Assembly (NCBI GenBank): GCA_943325205.2 | Contig: CALPOM020000002.1 | Location: 1 to 64,000, forward strand | Origin: Thermoflexus hugenholtzii JAD2 | Lineage (GTDB): Bacteria > Pseudomonadota > Gammaproteobacteria > Burkholderiales > Burkholderiaceae | Length of the DNA: 64,000 nucleotides | Direction: 5' to 3' | Notes under the pieces: generated by a model | Seen by the model: only the letters and a program-made list of their open reading frames with translations | Databases searched by the model: none | Told to the model about the DNA's origin: nothing | Shown: positions 27,209-36,174 of the stretch, piece by piece | How the letters are laid out: each line of letters begins with the position of its first letter | Position numbering within the stretch: position 1 is the stretch's first letter | Position numbers and translations under genes: made by a program

Positions 27209-27733
27209 CTACTGATTGAGGCTTGGGTCGGGCGCTTTTTCACGATTTTTTTCAGTTGAGTTAGCAACTGCAGCCGGGTCATCTTGCTCATTCGCTTTTT
27301 CAGCCCGGGCAAGCATATTTTTTAAGAATAGCTTAAAGCCATCATCGGCATAGGCATCTGGCGGCACTGAATCGCTCAAAATGGCCGCATCAACTTCGAC
27401 AATATCACTCAAACGGGCTTGTTGTTGCCAATCAGCAATTAAAAAGACTGTTATACAGATGAGTAATAGGGTACCAAGCCAATTAAAGGACTCGTAATTC
27501 ATATTGAAAAATCCAGTAGAAAGAGTTTGGCTCGATTTTTTTTGCACAGAAAGTGCTTTTTCTCGCGATTTTTCAAGGTTTTTTAACACTTTAGGAGAAA
27601 GGTGGGCCAATTCTTTATCGAGTGAGCGAGCCACTGTCTTACCAATTTGGTCGATTAATAGGTCATTCATGCTGCTTTTCTGAGCAAAATGCGGATTTAT
27701 CGTGGTAGACGGGTTTTGATTTAAGGTATTCAT
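27209..27733 (-). CDS. DUF3619 family single-pass membrane protein, possible anti-sigma factor
   Basis: The 174-residue protein has a cytoplasmic N-terminal half with HLSPKVLKNLEKSREKAL, one membrane helix near residues 85-100 (WLGTLLLICITVFLIADW), and a periplasmic tail with ILSDSVPPDAYADDGFKLFL. I recognise it as DUF3619. The position directly after an ECF sigma gene and the one-helix topology suggest an anti-sigma role, but no zinc anti-sigma motif (HxxxCxxC) is present. It is followed by DUF3106. Confidence 0.8.
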   Translation of the reverse strand: MNTLNQNPSTTINPHFAQKSSMNDLLIDQIGKTVARSLDKELAHLSPKVLKNLEKSREKALSVQKKSSQTLSTGFFNMNYESFNWLGTLLLICITVFLIADWQQQARLSDIVEVDAAILSDSVPPDAYADDGFKLFLKNMLARAEKANEQDDPAAVANSTEKNREKAPDPSLNQ

Positions 27734-27803
27734 CGATTACTCGCTTCTTTTTAGGGTGAGGCTTAAAGGTAAAACATCAATTCAATTAATTAGAAATTAC
27801 AAT

Positions 27804-28370
27804 TTAAAAACTAATTCCAAGCTTTTTTAATGCTAAAGCCAAAGTATGACAAGCTCGAGAACAATGTGTTTTAACACTTCCTTCACTACAACCCATCGCC
27901 GAGGCCGTCTCAGAAATGTCTAACTCCTCCCAATAACGCATGAGGAAGGCTTCGCGTTGACGATTTGGTAACTTTTCTATTTCTTTTTCTAATATTGTTG
28001 ATAATTCCATTCTTTCAAGCTGTTTTGATGATTCTTGCCCAAAACTAGAGGTCTCTGGATTTTCCAAGAAGTCTTCTGGGTGAGCATCCTCATCCGCATC
28101 ATTTTTTTTAAACTTAGAGAATAGAGTAACCCAAGTGTTTCTGACCTTTTGCCGTCTAAACCAGTCCTTGGTGCAGTTTTGCACAATTCTTGTGAAAAGT
28201 AATGGTAATTCTTCAATATTTTTATCGCCATAACTTTGCGAGAGTTTAATCATGGCATCCTGTACGATATCTAAAGCTGCATCCTCATCGCGAACCGCAT
28301 AAAGAACTTGCTTAAAAGCGCGCTTTTCACTAGATTTGAGGAAGTCAGAAAGTTCTTTTGCAGAAGCCAT
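27804..28370 (-). CDS. ECF-type RNA polymerase sigma factor
   Basis: The 188-residue protein has region 2 (VRDEDAALDIVQDAMIKLSQSYG) and region 4 (LPNRQREAFLMRYWEELDISETASAMGCSEGSVKTHCSRA, a helix-turn-helix), with no region 1 or 3. It is acidic in the linker. It heads the set DUF3619-DUF3106-RDD and diverges from ilvB with 198 bp between. Regulon and signal are unknown. Confidence 0.9.
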   Translation of the reverse strand: MASAKELSDFLKSSEKRAFKQVLYAVRDEDAALDIVQDAMIKLSQSYGDKNIEELPLLFTRIVQNCTKDWFRRQKVRNTWVTLFSKFKKNDADEDAHPEDFLENPETSSFGQESSKQLERMELSTILEKEIEKLPNRQREAFLMRYWEELDISETASAMGCSEGSVKTHCSRACHTLALALKKLGISF

Positions 28371-28427
28371 GATTGAATTTTAAACACCAAACCAATATTT
28401 TTGTTCAATAAAAGACTTGAAATGTAA

Positions 28428-28433
28428 TATAAT
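28428..28433 (+). promoter_or_regulatory. probable -10 element of the ilvB promoter
   Basis: A perfect TATAAT lies 135 bases before ilvB. No good -35 hexamer is found at 16-18 bases, so an activator may be needed. The implied leader of about 129 bases holds no ATG, so no attenuation peptide like that of leuA is seen. Confidence 0.45.
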
Positions 28434-28532
28434 TTAAAGTTCGCTTACACGAAACCTTTTAAAAGAAGGGTTTGAATCCGCAAGCATAGCCGCACGAAGT
28501 CACGCCACAAGCTGGGCAGAGAGCAGACCAAC

Positions 28533-28552
28533 CAATTTTTTGCCGAAAATTG
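28533..28552 (+). repeat. hairpin in the ilvB leader next to the ribosome-binding site
   Basis: CAATTTT and AAAATTG pair around TTGCCG. The right arm abuts AAAGGA, the ilvB ribosome-binding site. It could influence ilvB translation; AT-rich, so weak. Confidence 0.35.
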
Positions 28553-28568
28553 CAAAGGACTATTAGAA

Positions 28569-30374
28569 ATGAATACTGTCAATGAAGTTGTAAATACCCC
28601 GTTTAAGTCAAACGAACAACTAGCACCCAATCCAGCATCAAATTCTGAAGTGCCATCTTCCGCCCAAATAATTGGTGCCGAAATTTTGGTTCGAGCTTTA
28701 GCCGAGGAGGGGGTTGAATACGTCTGGGGTTACCCTGGCGGTTCAGTTTTATACATATATGACGAAATTCACAAACAAGAAAAATTCGAGCATATTTTAG
28801 TGCGTCATGAGCAGGGTGCTGTGCACGCTGCTGATGGCTTTGCCCGCGCTTCTGGTAAGGTGGGCGTTGCTCTAGTTACGTCCGGACCGGGCGTCACAAA
28901 TGCTGTTACCGGTATTGCCACGGCCTATATGGACTCTGTACCACTTGTGGTGATTACTGGCAACGTGCCTTCGCACATGATTGGCGAGGACGCTTTTCAG
29001 GAGTGTGACACCGTTGGTATTACTAGGCCAATTGTCAAACATAATTTTTTAGTAAAAGATGTAAAAGACTTAGCAGTAACGATAAAAAAAGCCTTTCACA
29101 TTGCTCAAACTGGTCGGCCTGGACCTGTGGTCATCGACATTCCCAAAGATATTTCTTTTCACAAAGCCGTTTATGAATATCCAAAAGAAATTGAAATGCG
29201 TTCGTATAACCCAGTGCTGCGGGGGCATTCTGGCCAAATTCGTAAAGCCATTCAGTTATTGCTAGATGCGAAGCGCCCATATATTTATAGTGGTGGGGGC
29301 GTTATTTTGGCAAACGCTGCGCCGCAACTCAAGGAATTTGCTGAATTATTAGGTTATCCGGTTACCAATACGTTAATGGGCCTCGGTGGATTTCCTGGTT
29401 CCAACCCTCAGTTTGTTGGGATGCTTGGTATGCATGGCACTTACGAAGCCAATATGGCTATGCAAAATGCAGATGTAGTGATCGCGATTGGTGCGCGCTT
29501 TGATGACCGAGTGATTGGTAATCCTCAGCATTATATGAGTGTGCCGCGCAAGGTGATTCACGTGGATATTGATCCATCGGTGATTTCCAAAAGAGTCCAC
29601 GCTGACGTGCCGATTGTTGGCAATCTTAAGGACGTTTTGACAGAGATGACGGCACAGATTCGCTCGATGGGTCCTATTAAAAACCAGTCCGACGTTCAAA
29701 TTTGGTGGCAGCAAATTAAAGAATGGCAAAAAACAGATTGCTTGAAATATGATCGCCAATCTGAAATCGTCAAACCACAATATGTCGTTGAGAAGTTGTA
29801 CGAATTGACTGGTGGAGACGCATTCATCTGCTCGGATGTAGGGCAGCATCAAATGTGGGCAGCGCAGTTTTATAAATTCAACAAGCCTAGAAGATGGATT
29901 AATTCTGGTGGACTAGGCACCATGGGAGTTGGGTTGCCTTATGCGATGGGAATTAAAAAGGCTTTTCCTAATGAAGAAGTGTGTACGATTACTGGCGAGG
30001 GGTCGATTCAAATGTGTAGTCAGGAATTGTCGACCTGTTTGCAATATGACACGCCGATTAAGATCATTTCCCTCAATAATCGGTATTTGGGAATGGTCAG
30101 ACAATGGCAGGAGTTAAGTTACAGTAAGAGATACTCCCATTCTTATATGGATTCCTTACCCGATTTTGTGAAGTTAGCGGAAGCTTATGGTCATGTCGGG
30201 ATGCGGATTGAAAAAACTGCAGACGTCGAGGGGGCTTTGCGTGAGGCCTTGAAATTAAAAAAACGCACAGTCTTCATGGACTTTCAGACTGACCCAACAG
30301 AGAATGTTTGGCCGATGGTTGAAGCCGGCAAGGGAATTACAGAAATGTTGCTCGGTGGGGAGAATGATGAATGA
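28569..30374 (+). CDS. ilvB: acetolactate synthase large (catalytic) subunit
   Basis: The 601-residue ThDP enzyme joins two pyruvates, or pyruvate and 2-oxobutyrate, in the first common step of valine, leucine and isoleucine synthesis. The catalytic glutamate motif RHEQGAVHAADGFARASGK, the FAD region and the ThDP motif GEGSIQMCSQELSTCLQYDTPIKIISLNN (GDGx25-30NN type) are visible. An N-terminal extension of about 30 polar residues (SNEQLAPNPASNSEVPS) precedes the conserved start. Its stop overlaps the ilvH start by ATGA. Confidence 0.96.
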   Translation: MNTVNEVVNTPFKSNEQLAPNPASNSEVPSSAQIIGAEILVRALAEEGVEYVWGYPGGSVLYIYDEIHKQEKFEHILVRHEQGAVHAADGFARASGKVGVALVTSGPGVTNAVTGIATAYMDSVPLVVITGNVPSHMIGEDAFQECDTVGITRPIVKHNFLVKDVKDLAVTIKKAFHIAQTGRPGPVVIDIPKDISFHKAVYEYPKEIEMRSYNPVLRGHSGQIRKAIQLLLDAKRPYIYSGGGVILANAAPQLKEFAELLGYPVTNTLMGLGGFPGSNPQFVGMLGMHGTYEANMAMQNADVVIAIGARFDDRVIGNPQHYMSVPRKVIHVDIDPSVISKRVHADVPIVGNLKDVLTEMTAQIRSMGPIKNQSDVQIWWQQIKEWQKTDCLKYDRQSEIVKPQYVVEKLYELTGGDAFICSDVGQHQMWAAQFYKFNKPRRWINSGGLGTMGVGLPYAMGIKKAFPNEEVCTITGEGSIQMCSQELSTCLQYDTPIKIISLNNRYLGMVRQWQELSYSKRYSHSYMDSLPDFVKLAEAYGHVGMRIEKTADVEGALREALKLKKRTVFMDFQTDPTENVWPMVEAGKGITEMLLGGENDE

Positions 30375-30862
30375 GGCATATTATTTCGGTTTTGTTAGAA
30401 AATGAGCCTGGAGCATTATCAAGGGTAGTTGGATTATTTTCTGCGCGCGGTTACAACATCGAAAGTTTGACTGTTGCCCCGACTGAAGACGCCTCGTTAT
30501 CACGTATGACAATAGTGACAACTGGGTCTGATGAGGTCATTGAGCAGATCACGAAGCATTTAAACCGCTTAGTTGAGGTTGTTAAGGTTTATGATTTGAG
30601 TGAAGGCTTGCATATTGAGCGCGAATTGATGCTCATTAAAGTTCGAGCAGTTGGAAAAGAGCGCGAGGAAATGAAGCGAACGACTGATATCTTCAGGGGT
30701 CGGGTAATTGATGTAACGGATAAAAGTTATACGATTGAGTTAACGGGTGACTCGGCTAAGTTAGATGCTTTTATTGAAGCAATTGATCAAGCATCCATCT
30801 TGGAAACCGTTCGAACGGGTGCCTCTGGCGTAGGGCGAGGCGAGAGAGTTTTACGGGTTTAG
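30371..30862 (+). CDS. ilvH: acetolactate synthase small (regulatory) subunit
   Basis: The 163-residue protein has an N-terminal ACT domain (HIISVLLENEPGALSRVVGLFSARGYNIESLTV) for valine binding and a C-terminal ACT-like domain (ELMLIKVRAVGKEREEMKRT). It activates IlvB and makes it valine-sensitive. The ATG overlaps the ilvB stop by four bases, so translation is coupled and the subunits are made in step. Confidence 0.96.
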   Translation: MRHIISVLLENEPGALSRVVGLFSARGYNIESLTVAPTEDASLSRMTIVTTGSDEVIEQITKHLNRLVEVVKVYDLSEGLHIERELMLIKVRAVGKEREEMKRTTDIFRGRVIDVTDKSYTIELTGDSAKLDAFIEAIDQASILETVRTGASGVGRGERVLRV

Positions 30863-31951
<1,089 letters not shown>

Positions 31952-31982
31952 TTGGATTGAAGTTTGAAAAATAAAGGTAGCC

Positions 31983-32633
31983 ATGTCATATAACCACCCA
32001 CTAATTGCCCGCGAAGGTTGGCCTTATTTAGCTGGTATTGGGGCAGTAACTTTGCTTGTGCAAAGCCTGGGCGGATTTATTTTTGCATGGCCCTTTTGGT
32101 TGACTTTTCTGTTTGTTTTACAGTTCTTTCGAGACCCTCCACGACTAGTACCCTTAGCAGAAAATGCTGTTTTAGCCCCAGCCGATGGCAGAATTGTTGT
32201 GGTGGAAAAGACGACCGATCCATATGCTGATCGTCAAGCATTAAAAATTAGCATCTTTATGAATGTTTTCAATGTGCATTCAAATCGTATTGCTGTAAAT
32301 GGTCGGATAAAAAAAATTCAATACTTCGAGGGAAAGTTTGTTAACGCTGACTTAGATAAAGCCTCTACTGAAAATGAGCGTAATGCGATCGTACTAGAGG
32401 CGAATGGGCATGACATTACATTAGTTCAAGTTGCTGGACTCATTGCTAGGCGAATTCTTTGTTACGTGCGGGTTGGTGATCAGGTAAAAAAAGGCGAGCG
32501 GTATGGTTTTATCCGTTTTGGATCGCGCGTTGATGTGTATTTGCCGCTAACTGCTGAGCCACTCGTCACTGTAGGCGACCGTGTTAGTGCAACTTCAACG
32601 ATCCTTGCTACATTGCCCAACCTGGATGGTTAA
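31983..32633 (+). CDS. psd: phosphatidylserine decarboxylase proenzyme (short type)
   Basis: The 216-residue protein belongs to the short, archaeal-type PSD class, with one N-terminal hydrophobic region. [28 protein letters not shown] and the self-cleavage site [15 protein letters not shown] (Gly-Ser, the serine becoming the pyruvoyl group) are visible. It decarboxylates phosphatidylserine to phosphatidylethanolamine at the inner membrane. pssA, which makes the substrate, begins ten bases after its stop. Confidence 0.94.
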   Translation: MSYNHPLIAREGWPYLAGIGAVTLLVQSLGGFIFAWPFWLTFLFVLQFFRDPPRLVPLAENAVLAPADGRIVVVEKTTDPYADRQALKISIFMNVFNVHSNRIAVNGRIKKIQYFEGKFVNADLDKASTENERNAIVLEANGHDITLVQVAGLIARRILCYVRVGDQVKKGERYGFIRFGSRVDVYLPLTAEPLVTVGDRVSATSTILATLPNLDG

Positions 32634-32642
32634 GGGTTGCTC

Positions 32643-33572
32643 ATGGCGCAATTTCGCAAAAATAGAATTTCTCGGCCAAAAGTTTTTAAGCAAGCCCGAT
32701 TGCGTTCTTCCGAAAATGAATCAAGCCAGCATTTGGATATTTCCGCCCCTCCAGAACCGTTAAAAGAGTTTTATCCAAAGCCGCGCAATAAGGCGATTTA
32801 TTTACTACCGAATGCCTTTACGACAGCCGCTTTGTTTTGTGGTTTTTTTGCGATAGTGCAAGCCATGAACCAGCGTTGGGAAGTGGCCGCAATTGCCATA
32901 TTTTGCTCGATGGTTTTAGATGGTATGGATGGACGAGTAGCCAGAATGACGCGCACGCAAAGCGCTTTTGGGGAGCAGTATGACTCGTTAGCTGACATGG
33001 TGTCATTCGGAGTTGCCCCAGCACTAGTAGCCTATGAGTGGACTTTAAAAGGGCTTGGGAAATGGGGTTGGTTAGCAGCATTTATATATTGCGCTGGGGC
33101 GGCACTGCGTTTAGCCCGTTTTAACATCATGACAGGAGAAGCCGATAAGCGTTTCTTCCAAGGTCTTCCAAGTCCGGCTGCGGCGGCAATTATCGCGGGT
33201 TTTGTTTGGTTAGCCGAGGATAATAAATTACCTGTTGCGAACCTAGCTATTCCTTGGACGATGTTCTTTTTGACAATTTATGCTGGTATTACGATGGTTT
33301 CGAATGTGCGGTTTTATAGTGGTAAGACTTTGGATATTCGCTATCACGTCCCTTTTGGAATGATGGTACTTCTTATTTTGTTATTTGTTTTAGTCTCTAG
33401 TGATCCTCCATTGACGCTATTTGGATTATTTGTTTTATACGCCTTATCTGGATATGTGACATGGTTTTGGGGCATTTTGCCATTTAGTAAAAAGGTGGGC
33501 CGTGCGAAGACTACAATTATCTCTAAAGCCCCTTCGGGCTCTGATGAAAAATTAGATGTAGTGAACAAGTGA
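32643..33572 (+). CDS. pssA: CDP-diacylglycerol-serine O-phosphatidyltransferase
   Basis: Makes phosphatidylserine from CDP-diacylglycerol and serine at the inner membrane. The CDP-alcohol phosphotransferase motif DGMDGRVARMTRTQSAFGEQYDSLAD is complete, with about seven helices around it. ATG 32643 with AAGGG upstream is preferred to the TTG at 32637. A polar N-terminal extension of about 45 residues precedes helix 1. Its stop codon overlaps the -35 element of the leuA leader promoter. Confidence 0.94.
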   Translation: MAQFRKNRISRPKVFKQARLRSSENESSQHLDISAPPEPLKEFYPKPRNKAIYLLPNAFTTAALFCGFFAIVQAMNQRWEVAAIAIFCSMVLDGMDGRVARMTRTQSAFGEQYDSLADMVSFGVAPALVAYEWTLKGLGKWGWLAAFIYCAGAALRLARFNIMTGEADKRFFQGLPSPAAAAIIAGFVWLAEDNKLPVANLAIPWTMFFLTIYAGITMVSNVRFYSGKTLDIRYHVPFGMMVLLILLFVLVSSDPPLTLFGLFVLYALSGYVTWFWGILPFSKKVGRAKTTIISKAPSGSDEKLDVVNK

Positions 33573-33597
33573 CATAAAAATTAATTCGGTGTATAGT
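33569..33597 (+). promoter_or_regulatory. promoter of the leuA leader transcript
   Basis: GTGACA (33569-33574) and TATAGT (33592-33597) each match the sigma-70 consensus at five of six positions with an ideal 17-base spacer. The -35 overlaps the pssA stop codon. Transcription would start about six or seven bases after the -10, at or next to the A of the leader-peptide ATG (33604). Confidence 0.7.
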
Positions 33598-33603
33598 ATT
33601 TAT

Positions 33604-33687
33604 ATGAAATTCAATAAGCAATTATTTTTAATACTGAACCTTCTGGCACTGGATCATTTGACCGGGGCTAGAGATCGAGTTTGCTAA
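33604..33687 (+). CDS. leuL: leuA leader peptide (leucine attenuator)
   Basis: ATG at 33604 opens a 27-codon ORF, MKFNKQLFLILNLLALDHLT, ending TAA at 33685. Seven of codons 7-19 specify leucine (TTA, TTA, CTG, CTT, CTG, CTG, TTG), far above expectation. It lies between a good promoter and an intrinsic terminator in front of leuA. This is the classic layout of transcription attenuation by ribosome stalling on scarce leucyl-tRNA. No Shine-Dalgarno sequence is seen, and the promoter spacing suggests a leaderless start. The ORF is too short for the supplied track. Confidence 0.85.
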   Translation: MKFNKQLFLILNLLALDHLTGARDRVC

Positions 33688-33733
33688 ACAGCATTTATTT
33701 AAAAAGACATACATAACGAATCTTACTAACCCC
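33664..33733 (+). promoter_or_regulatory. leuA antiterminator (alternative pairing)
   Basis: GGGGCTAGAGATCG (33664-33677) can pair with CGAATCTTACTAACCCC (33717-33733): GGGG/CCCC, TAG/CTA, AGA/TCT and TCG/CGA, with one mismatch and two small bulges, 13 base pairs in all. It uses the left arm of the terminator, so the two structures exclude each other. The 5' segment lies in the last codons of the leader peptide, where a ribosome at the stop codon would cover it. Confidence 0.65.
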
Positions 33734-33758
33734 AGCCAAGTTGCTGGGGTTTTGTTTT
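33728..33758 (+). terminator. intrinsic terminator of the leuA attenuator
   Basis: AACCCCAGC and GCTGGGGTT form a perfect 9-bp stem around CAAGTT, followed by TTGTTTTAT. It lies 40 bases before leuA and after the leucine-rich leader ORF. Confidence 0.88.
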
Positions 33759-33797
33759 ATATGAGTGAGTAAATTAAGCACAATTAGGAGAAAGAAG

Positions 33798-35348
33798 ATG
33801 GCAATGGACAAACTAATCATTTTTGACACCACTTTGAGGGATGGCGAACAGTCGCCAGGCGCTTCCATGAGTAAAGATGAGAAAGTTCGAATTGCAAGAC
33901 AACTAGAGCGATTACATGTCGATGTCATTGAAGCTGGGTTTGCCGCGAGTTCCCCGGGTGATTTTGCGGCCATTCAAGCCGTTGCAGCAGCGGTCAAGGA
34001 CGCGACGATTTGTTCATTAGCACGTGCGAATGAGTACGATATCACGCAAGCTGCAAAGGCTCTAGAGGGTGCCAATTCAAAAAGAATCCATACTTTTATT
34101 GCCACCAGTGCTTTGCATATGGAAAAAAAGTTGCGCATGACACCAGAACAGGTCATGGAGCAAGCCATTGCATCAATCCGGCTAGCACGGCAGTTTACCG
34201 ATGATATTGAATTCTCACCAGAGGATGGTTACCGTTCAGATCCGGAATTTTTATACCGTGTCTTAGAGGCCGTGATTCGGGAAGGTGCTACAACTATAAA
34301 CGTACCAGACACTGTGGGTTATGCTGTGCCGGAGTTATATGGTCAGTTCATTCTCGATTTACGGCAAAAGATTCCTAATTCCGATAAAGCGATTTGGTCG
34401 GTACATTGCCATAATGATTTAGGTTTAGGGGTAGCAAACTCCTTAGCGGGCATACATATTGGCGGAGCACGTCAAGTCGAATGTACTATTAATGGTTTAG
34501 GTGAGCGAGCAGGAAATACTTCCTTAGAAGAGATTGTGATGGCTGTTAAAACACGTCGCGATTTTTATAACTTACAAGTTGGCATCGATGCCACACAAAT
34601 TGTTTCTAGTTCGAAGATGGTTTCACAAATTACTGGGTTTGTGGTGCAGCCAAATAAGGCTGTAGTAGGAGCTAATGCCTTCGCACATGCCTCAGGTATC
34701 CATCAAGATGGGGTTTTAAAGGCGCGCGATACTTATGAAATTATGCGTGCTGAGGATGTGGGCTGGAGTGCTAATAAGATTGTTCTTGGGAAGCTGTCTG
34801 GCAGAAACGCTTTTAAGCAAAGATTACAAGAGCTTGGTGTATCGATGGATTCTGAGGTTGATTTGAACGCTGCTTTTACCAGGTTTAAAAGCTTAGCTGA
34901 TCAAAAATCTGAGATTTTTGATGAAGATATCATGTCTATTTTGTCAAACTCGCAACAGCAACAGGGCGCTGATTTTTACCGATTTGTTTCTTTATCGCAG
35001 CACTCCGAGACGGGGGAGGTGCCTCGGGCGAAGATTGTTTTACAAATGGGCGGTATTGAACAAAGTAGTTCAAGCGAGGGAAATGGCCCAGTAGATGCCA
35101 CTTTAAATGCGATTGAAGTTCAAGCCCAAAGTGGTGCTGAGTTACTGCTCTATTCCGTCAATGCGATTACTGCGGGGACGCAGTCGCAAGGTGAGGTCAC
35201 GGTTCGTTTAACCAGAGCTGGCCGGGTCGTGAATGGGGTTGGTACGGATCCTGACATCGTTGCGGCCTCGGCTAAGGCGTATTTGGCCGCATTAAACCGT
35301 TTACATGACCCAGCTGGAGAGAAGATCAACGCGCAAATGGCACCTTAA
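33798..35348 (+). CDS. leuA: 2-isopropylmalate synthase
   Basis: Condenses acetyl-CoA with 2-oxoisovalerate, the first step specific to leucine. The catalytic motif [19 protein letters not shown] and metal ligands in [19 protein letters not shown] are present, with a C-terminal leucine-binding regulatory domain (residues about 390-510). ATG 33798 ([10 protein letters not shown]) follows AGGAGAAAG and gives 516 residues; the track start at 33765 lies inside the attenuator. Control is by the leader peptide and terminator upstream, in addition to expected feedback inhibition. Confidence 0.96.
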   Translation: MAMDKLIIFDTTLRDGEQSPGASMSKDEKVRIARQLERLHVDVIEAGFAASSPGDFAAIQAVAAAVKDATICSLARANEYDITQAAKALEGANSKRIHTFIATSALHMEKKLRMTPEQVMEQAIASIRLARQFTDDIEFSPEDGYRSDPEFLYRVLEAVIREGATTINVPDTVGYAVPELYGQFILDLRQKIPNSDKAIWSVHCHNDLGLGVANSLAGIHIGGARQVECTINGLGERAGNTSLEEIVMAVKTRRDFYNLQVGIDATQIVSSSKMVSQITGFVVQPNKAVVGANAFAHASGIHQDGVLKARDTYEIMRAEDVGWSANKIVLGKLSGRNAFKQRLQELGVSMDSEVDLNAAFTRFKSLADQKSEIFDEDIMSILSNSQQQQGADFYRFVSLSQHSETGEVPRAKIVLQMGGIEQSSSSEGNGPVDATLNAIEVQAQSGAELLLYSVNAITAGTQSQGEVTVRLTRAGRVVNGVGTDPDIVAASAKAYLAALNRLHDPAGEKINAQMAP

Positions 35349-35416
35349 TAATTTCTGCAATATCAATCAATTAGAGTTTTTTTGATTAGTTTGCTACAAT
35401 AGAAGGCTAAGTAAGC

Positions 35417-35488
35417 ATGGATGTTGTTGATCAGTGGTATGACCATTGTTTTACGAGTAAAAAGTTGTTTTTTGAATATTTTGATTAA
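35417..35488 (+). CDS. possible 23-codon ORF in the rpsO leader
   Basis: ATG at 35417 opens MDVVDQWYDHCFTSKKLFFE and ends at TAA 35486, after a likely -10 element TACAAT (35395-35400). The ribosome-binding site is poor and the composition unremarkable. It may be chance; the 5' leader of rpsO (about 170 bases) is otherwise without a gene. Confidence 0.15.
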   Translation: MDVVDQWYDHCFTSKKLFFEYFD

Positions 35489-35572
35489 TCACGACACAGA
35501 AGTGGTTAGCCCAATTTGCAGGGATTTGTCTCAGATTGGTTAGCTGCAGTGTTCGCAAGTAAGGAGTTTTTT

Positions 35573-35842
35573 ATGGCTGTTAACACGCAAGCAAAAGCAG
35601 GTATTGTTAAAGAGCACGCCCGTGCCCAAAACGATACTGGTAGTCCAGAGGTGCAAGTTGCCCTCCTGACTGCACGTATCAACGATCTCACCACACACTT
35701 TAAGGCCAACGCTAAAGACCATCATAGCCGTCGAGGGCTTTTGAAAATGGTTTCACGTCGGCGTCGTTTATTAGATTACTTGAAGGGTAAAGACTTTGAT
35801 CGTTATCGTGTTTTGATTGAGAAACTGGGCTTACGTAAGTAA
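35573..35842 (+). CDS. rpsO: 30S ribosomal protein S15
   Basis: The 89-residue protein from ATG 35573 ([16 protein letters not shown]) is canonical S15, with [21 protein letters not shown] and [21 protein letters not shown]. It binds 16S rRNA h20-h22 early in small-subunit assembly. The track start at 35516 adds 19 spurious residues; AAGGAG precedes the ATG. S15 of many bacteria represses its own leader, and the long leader here would allow that. Confidence 0.97.
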   Translation: MAVNTQAKAGIVKEHARAQNDTGSPEVQVALLTARINDLTTHFKANAKDHHSRRGLLKMVSRRRRLLDYLKGKDFDRYRVLIEKLGLRK

Positions 35843-35849
35843 GGTCAAA

Positions 35850-35882
35850 ATGCCCGCTGTAATTTTGGCGGGCATGTTTGTT
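35850..35882 (+). terminator. intrinsic terminator after rpsO
   Basis: ATGCCCGC and GCGGGCAT form a perfect 8-bp GC-rich stem with a 10-base loop, followed by GTTTGTTTGG. It lies seven bases after the rpsO stop and separates it from pnp. Confidence 0.8.
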
Positions 35883-35974
35883 TGGTAGGGTTCTTTTATA
35901 GTAGTTTTTTAGAGGGACTGTTTGAAGAGGTAGTCTTTTAGGGTGTGTGTTTAGAAATGAAATAATTGGGTATG

Positions 35975-36060
35975 TGTCATTCCAATTGTGATTTTTGGGT
36001 GTGGATATTGATCTTGACAGCCTCAGGTTCATTGATCTCAAGACCACAGTTGGAATGGCA
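35975..36060 (+). ncRNA. long hairpin in the pnp 5' leader (likely RNase III/PNPase autoregulation element)
   Basis: TGTCATTCCAATTGTG (35975-35990) pairs with CACAGTTGGAATGGCA (36045-36060) over 16 continuous base pairs, two of them G-U. G-U pairs indicate that the RNA, not the DNA, is the functional form. A second stem inside, TCTTGA (36012-36017) with TCAAGA (36038-36043), extends the structure. It occupies part of the 332-base rpsO-pnp gap. In E. coli a leader hairpin cut by RNase III lets PNPase repress its own mRNA; the same role is inferred here. The rest of the gap (35883-35974 and 36061-36174) holds no gene that I can see, only T-rich sequence and the pnp ribosome-binding site TTGGAG. 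Confidence 0.55.
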
Positions 36061-36174
36061 TGCCCTCTCATGTCAATTTCATTAGCTAACTCACTCTCGG
36101 GTGTTTCTGCGGCACTTGAATCCGTGGAAAATTAGCGCATGACTTCTTGCGCTGATTAACTATTTGGAGAAAAT

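Noticed and set aside
29373-29852. 159-residue minus-strand ORF inside ilvB
   Set aside because: Fully antisense to a highly conserved gene; a shadow of the ilvB codon pattern.
33761-33797. Upstream in-frame leuA start (GTG 33765) given in the track
   Set aside because: It lies just after the attenuator terminator without a ribosome-binding site; AGGAGAAAG points to ATG 33798.
35712-36071. 119-residue minus-strand ORF over rpsO end and the pnp leader
   Set aside because: It is antisense to rpsO and runs through the terminator and hairpin; composition is unlike a protein and no ribosome-binding site is seen.
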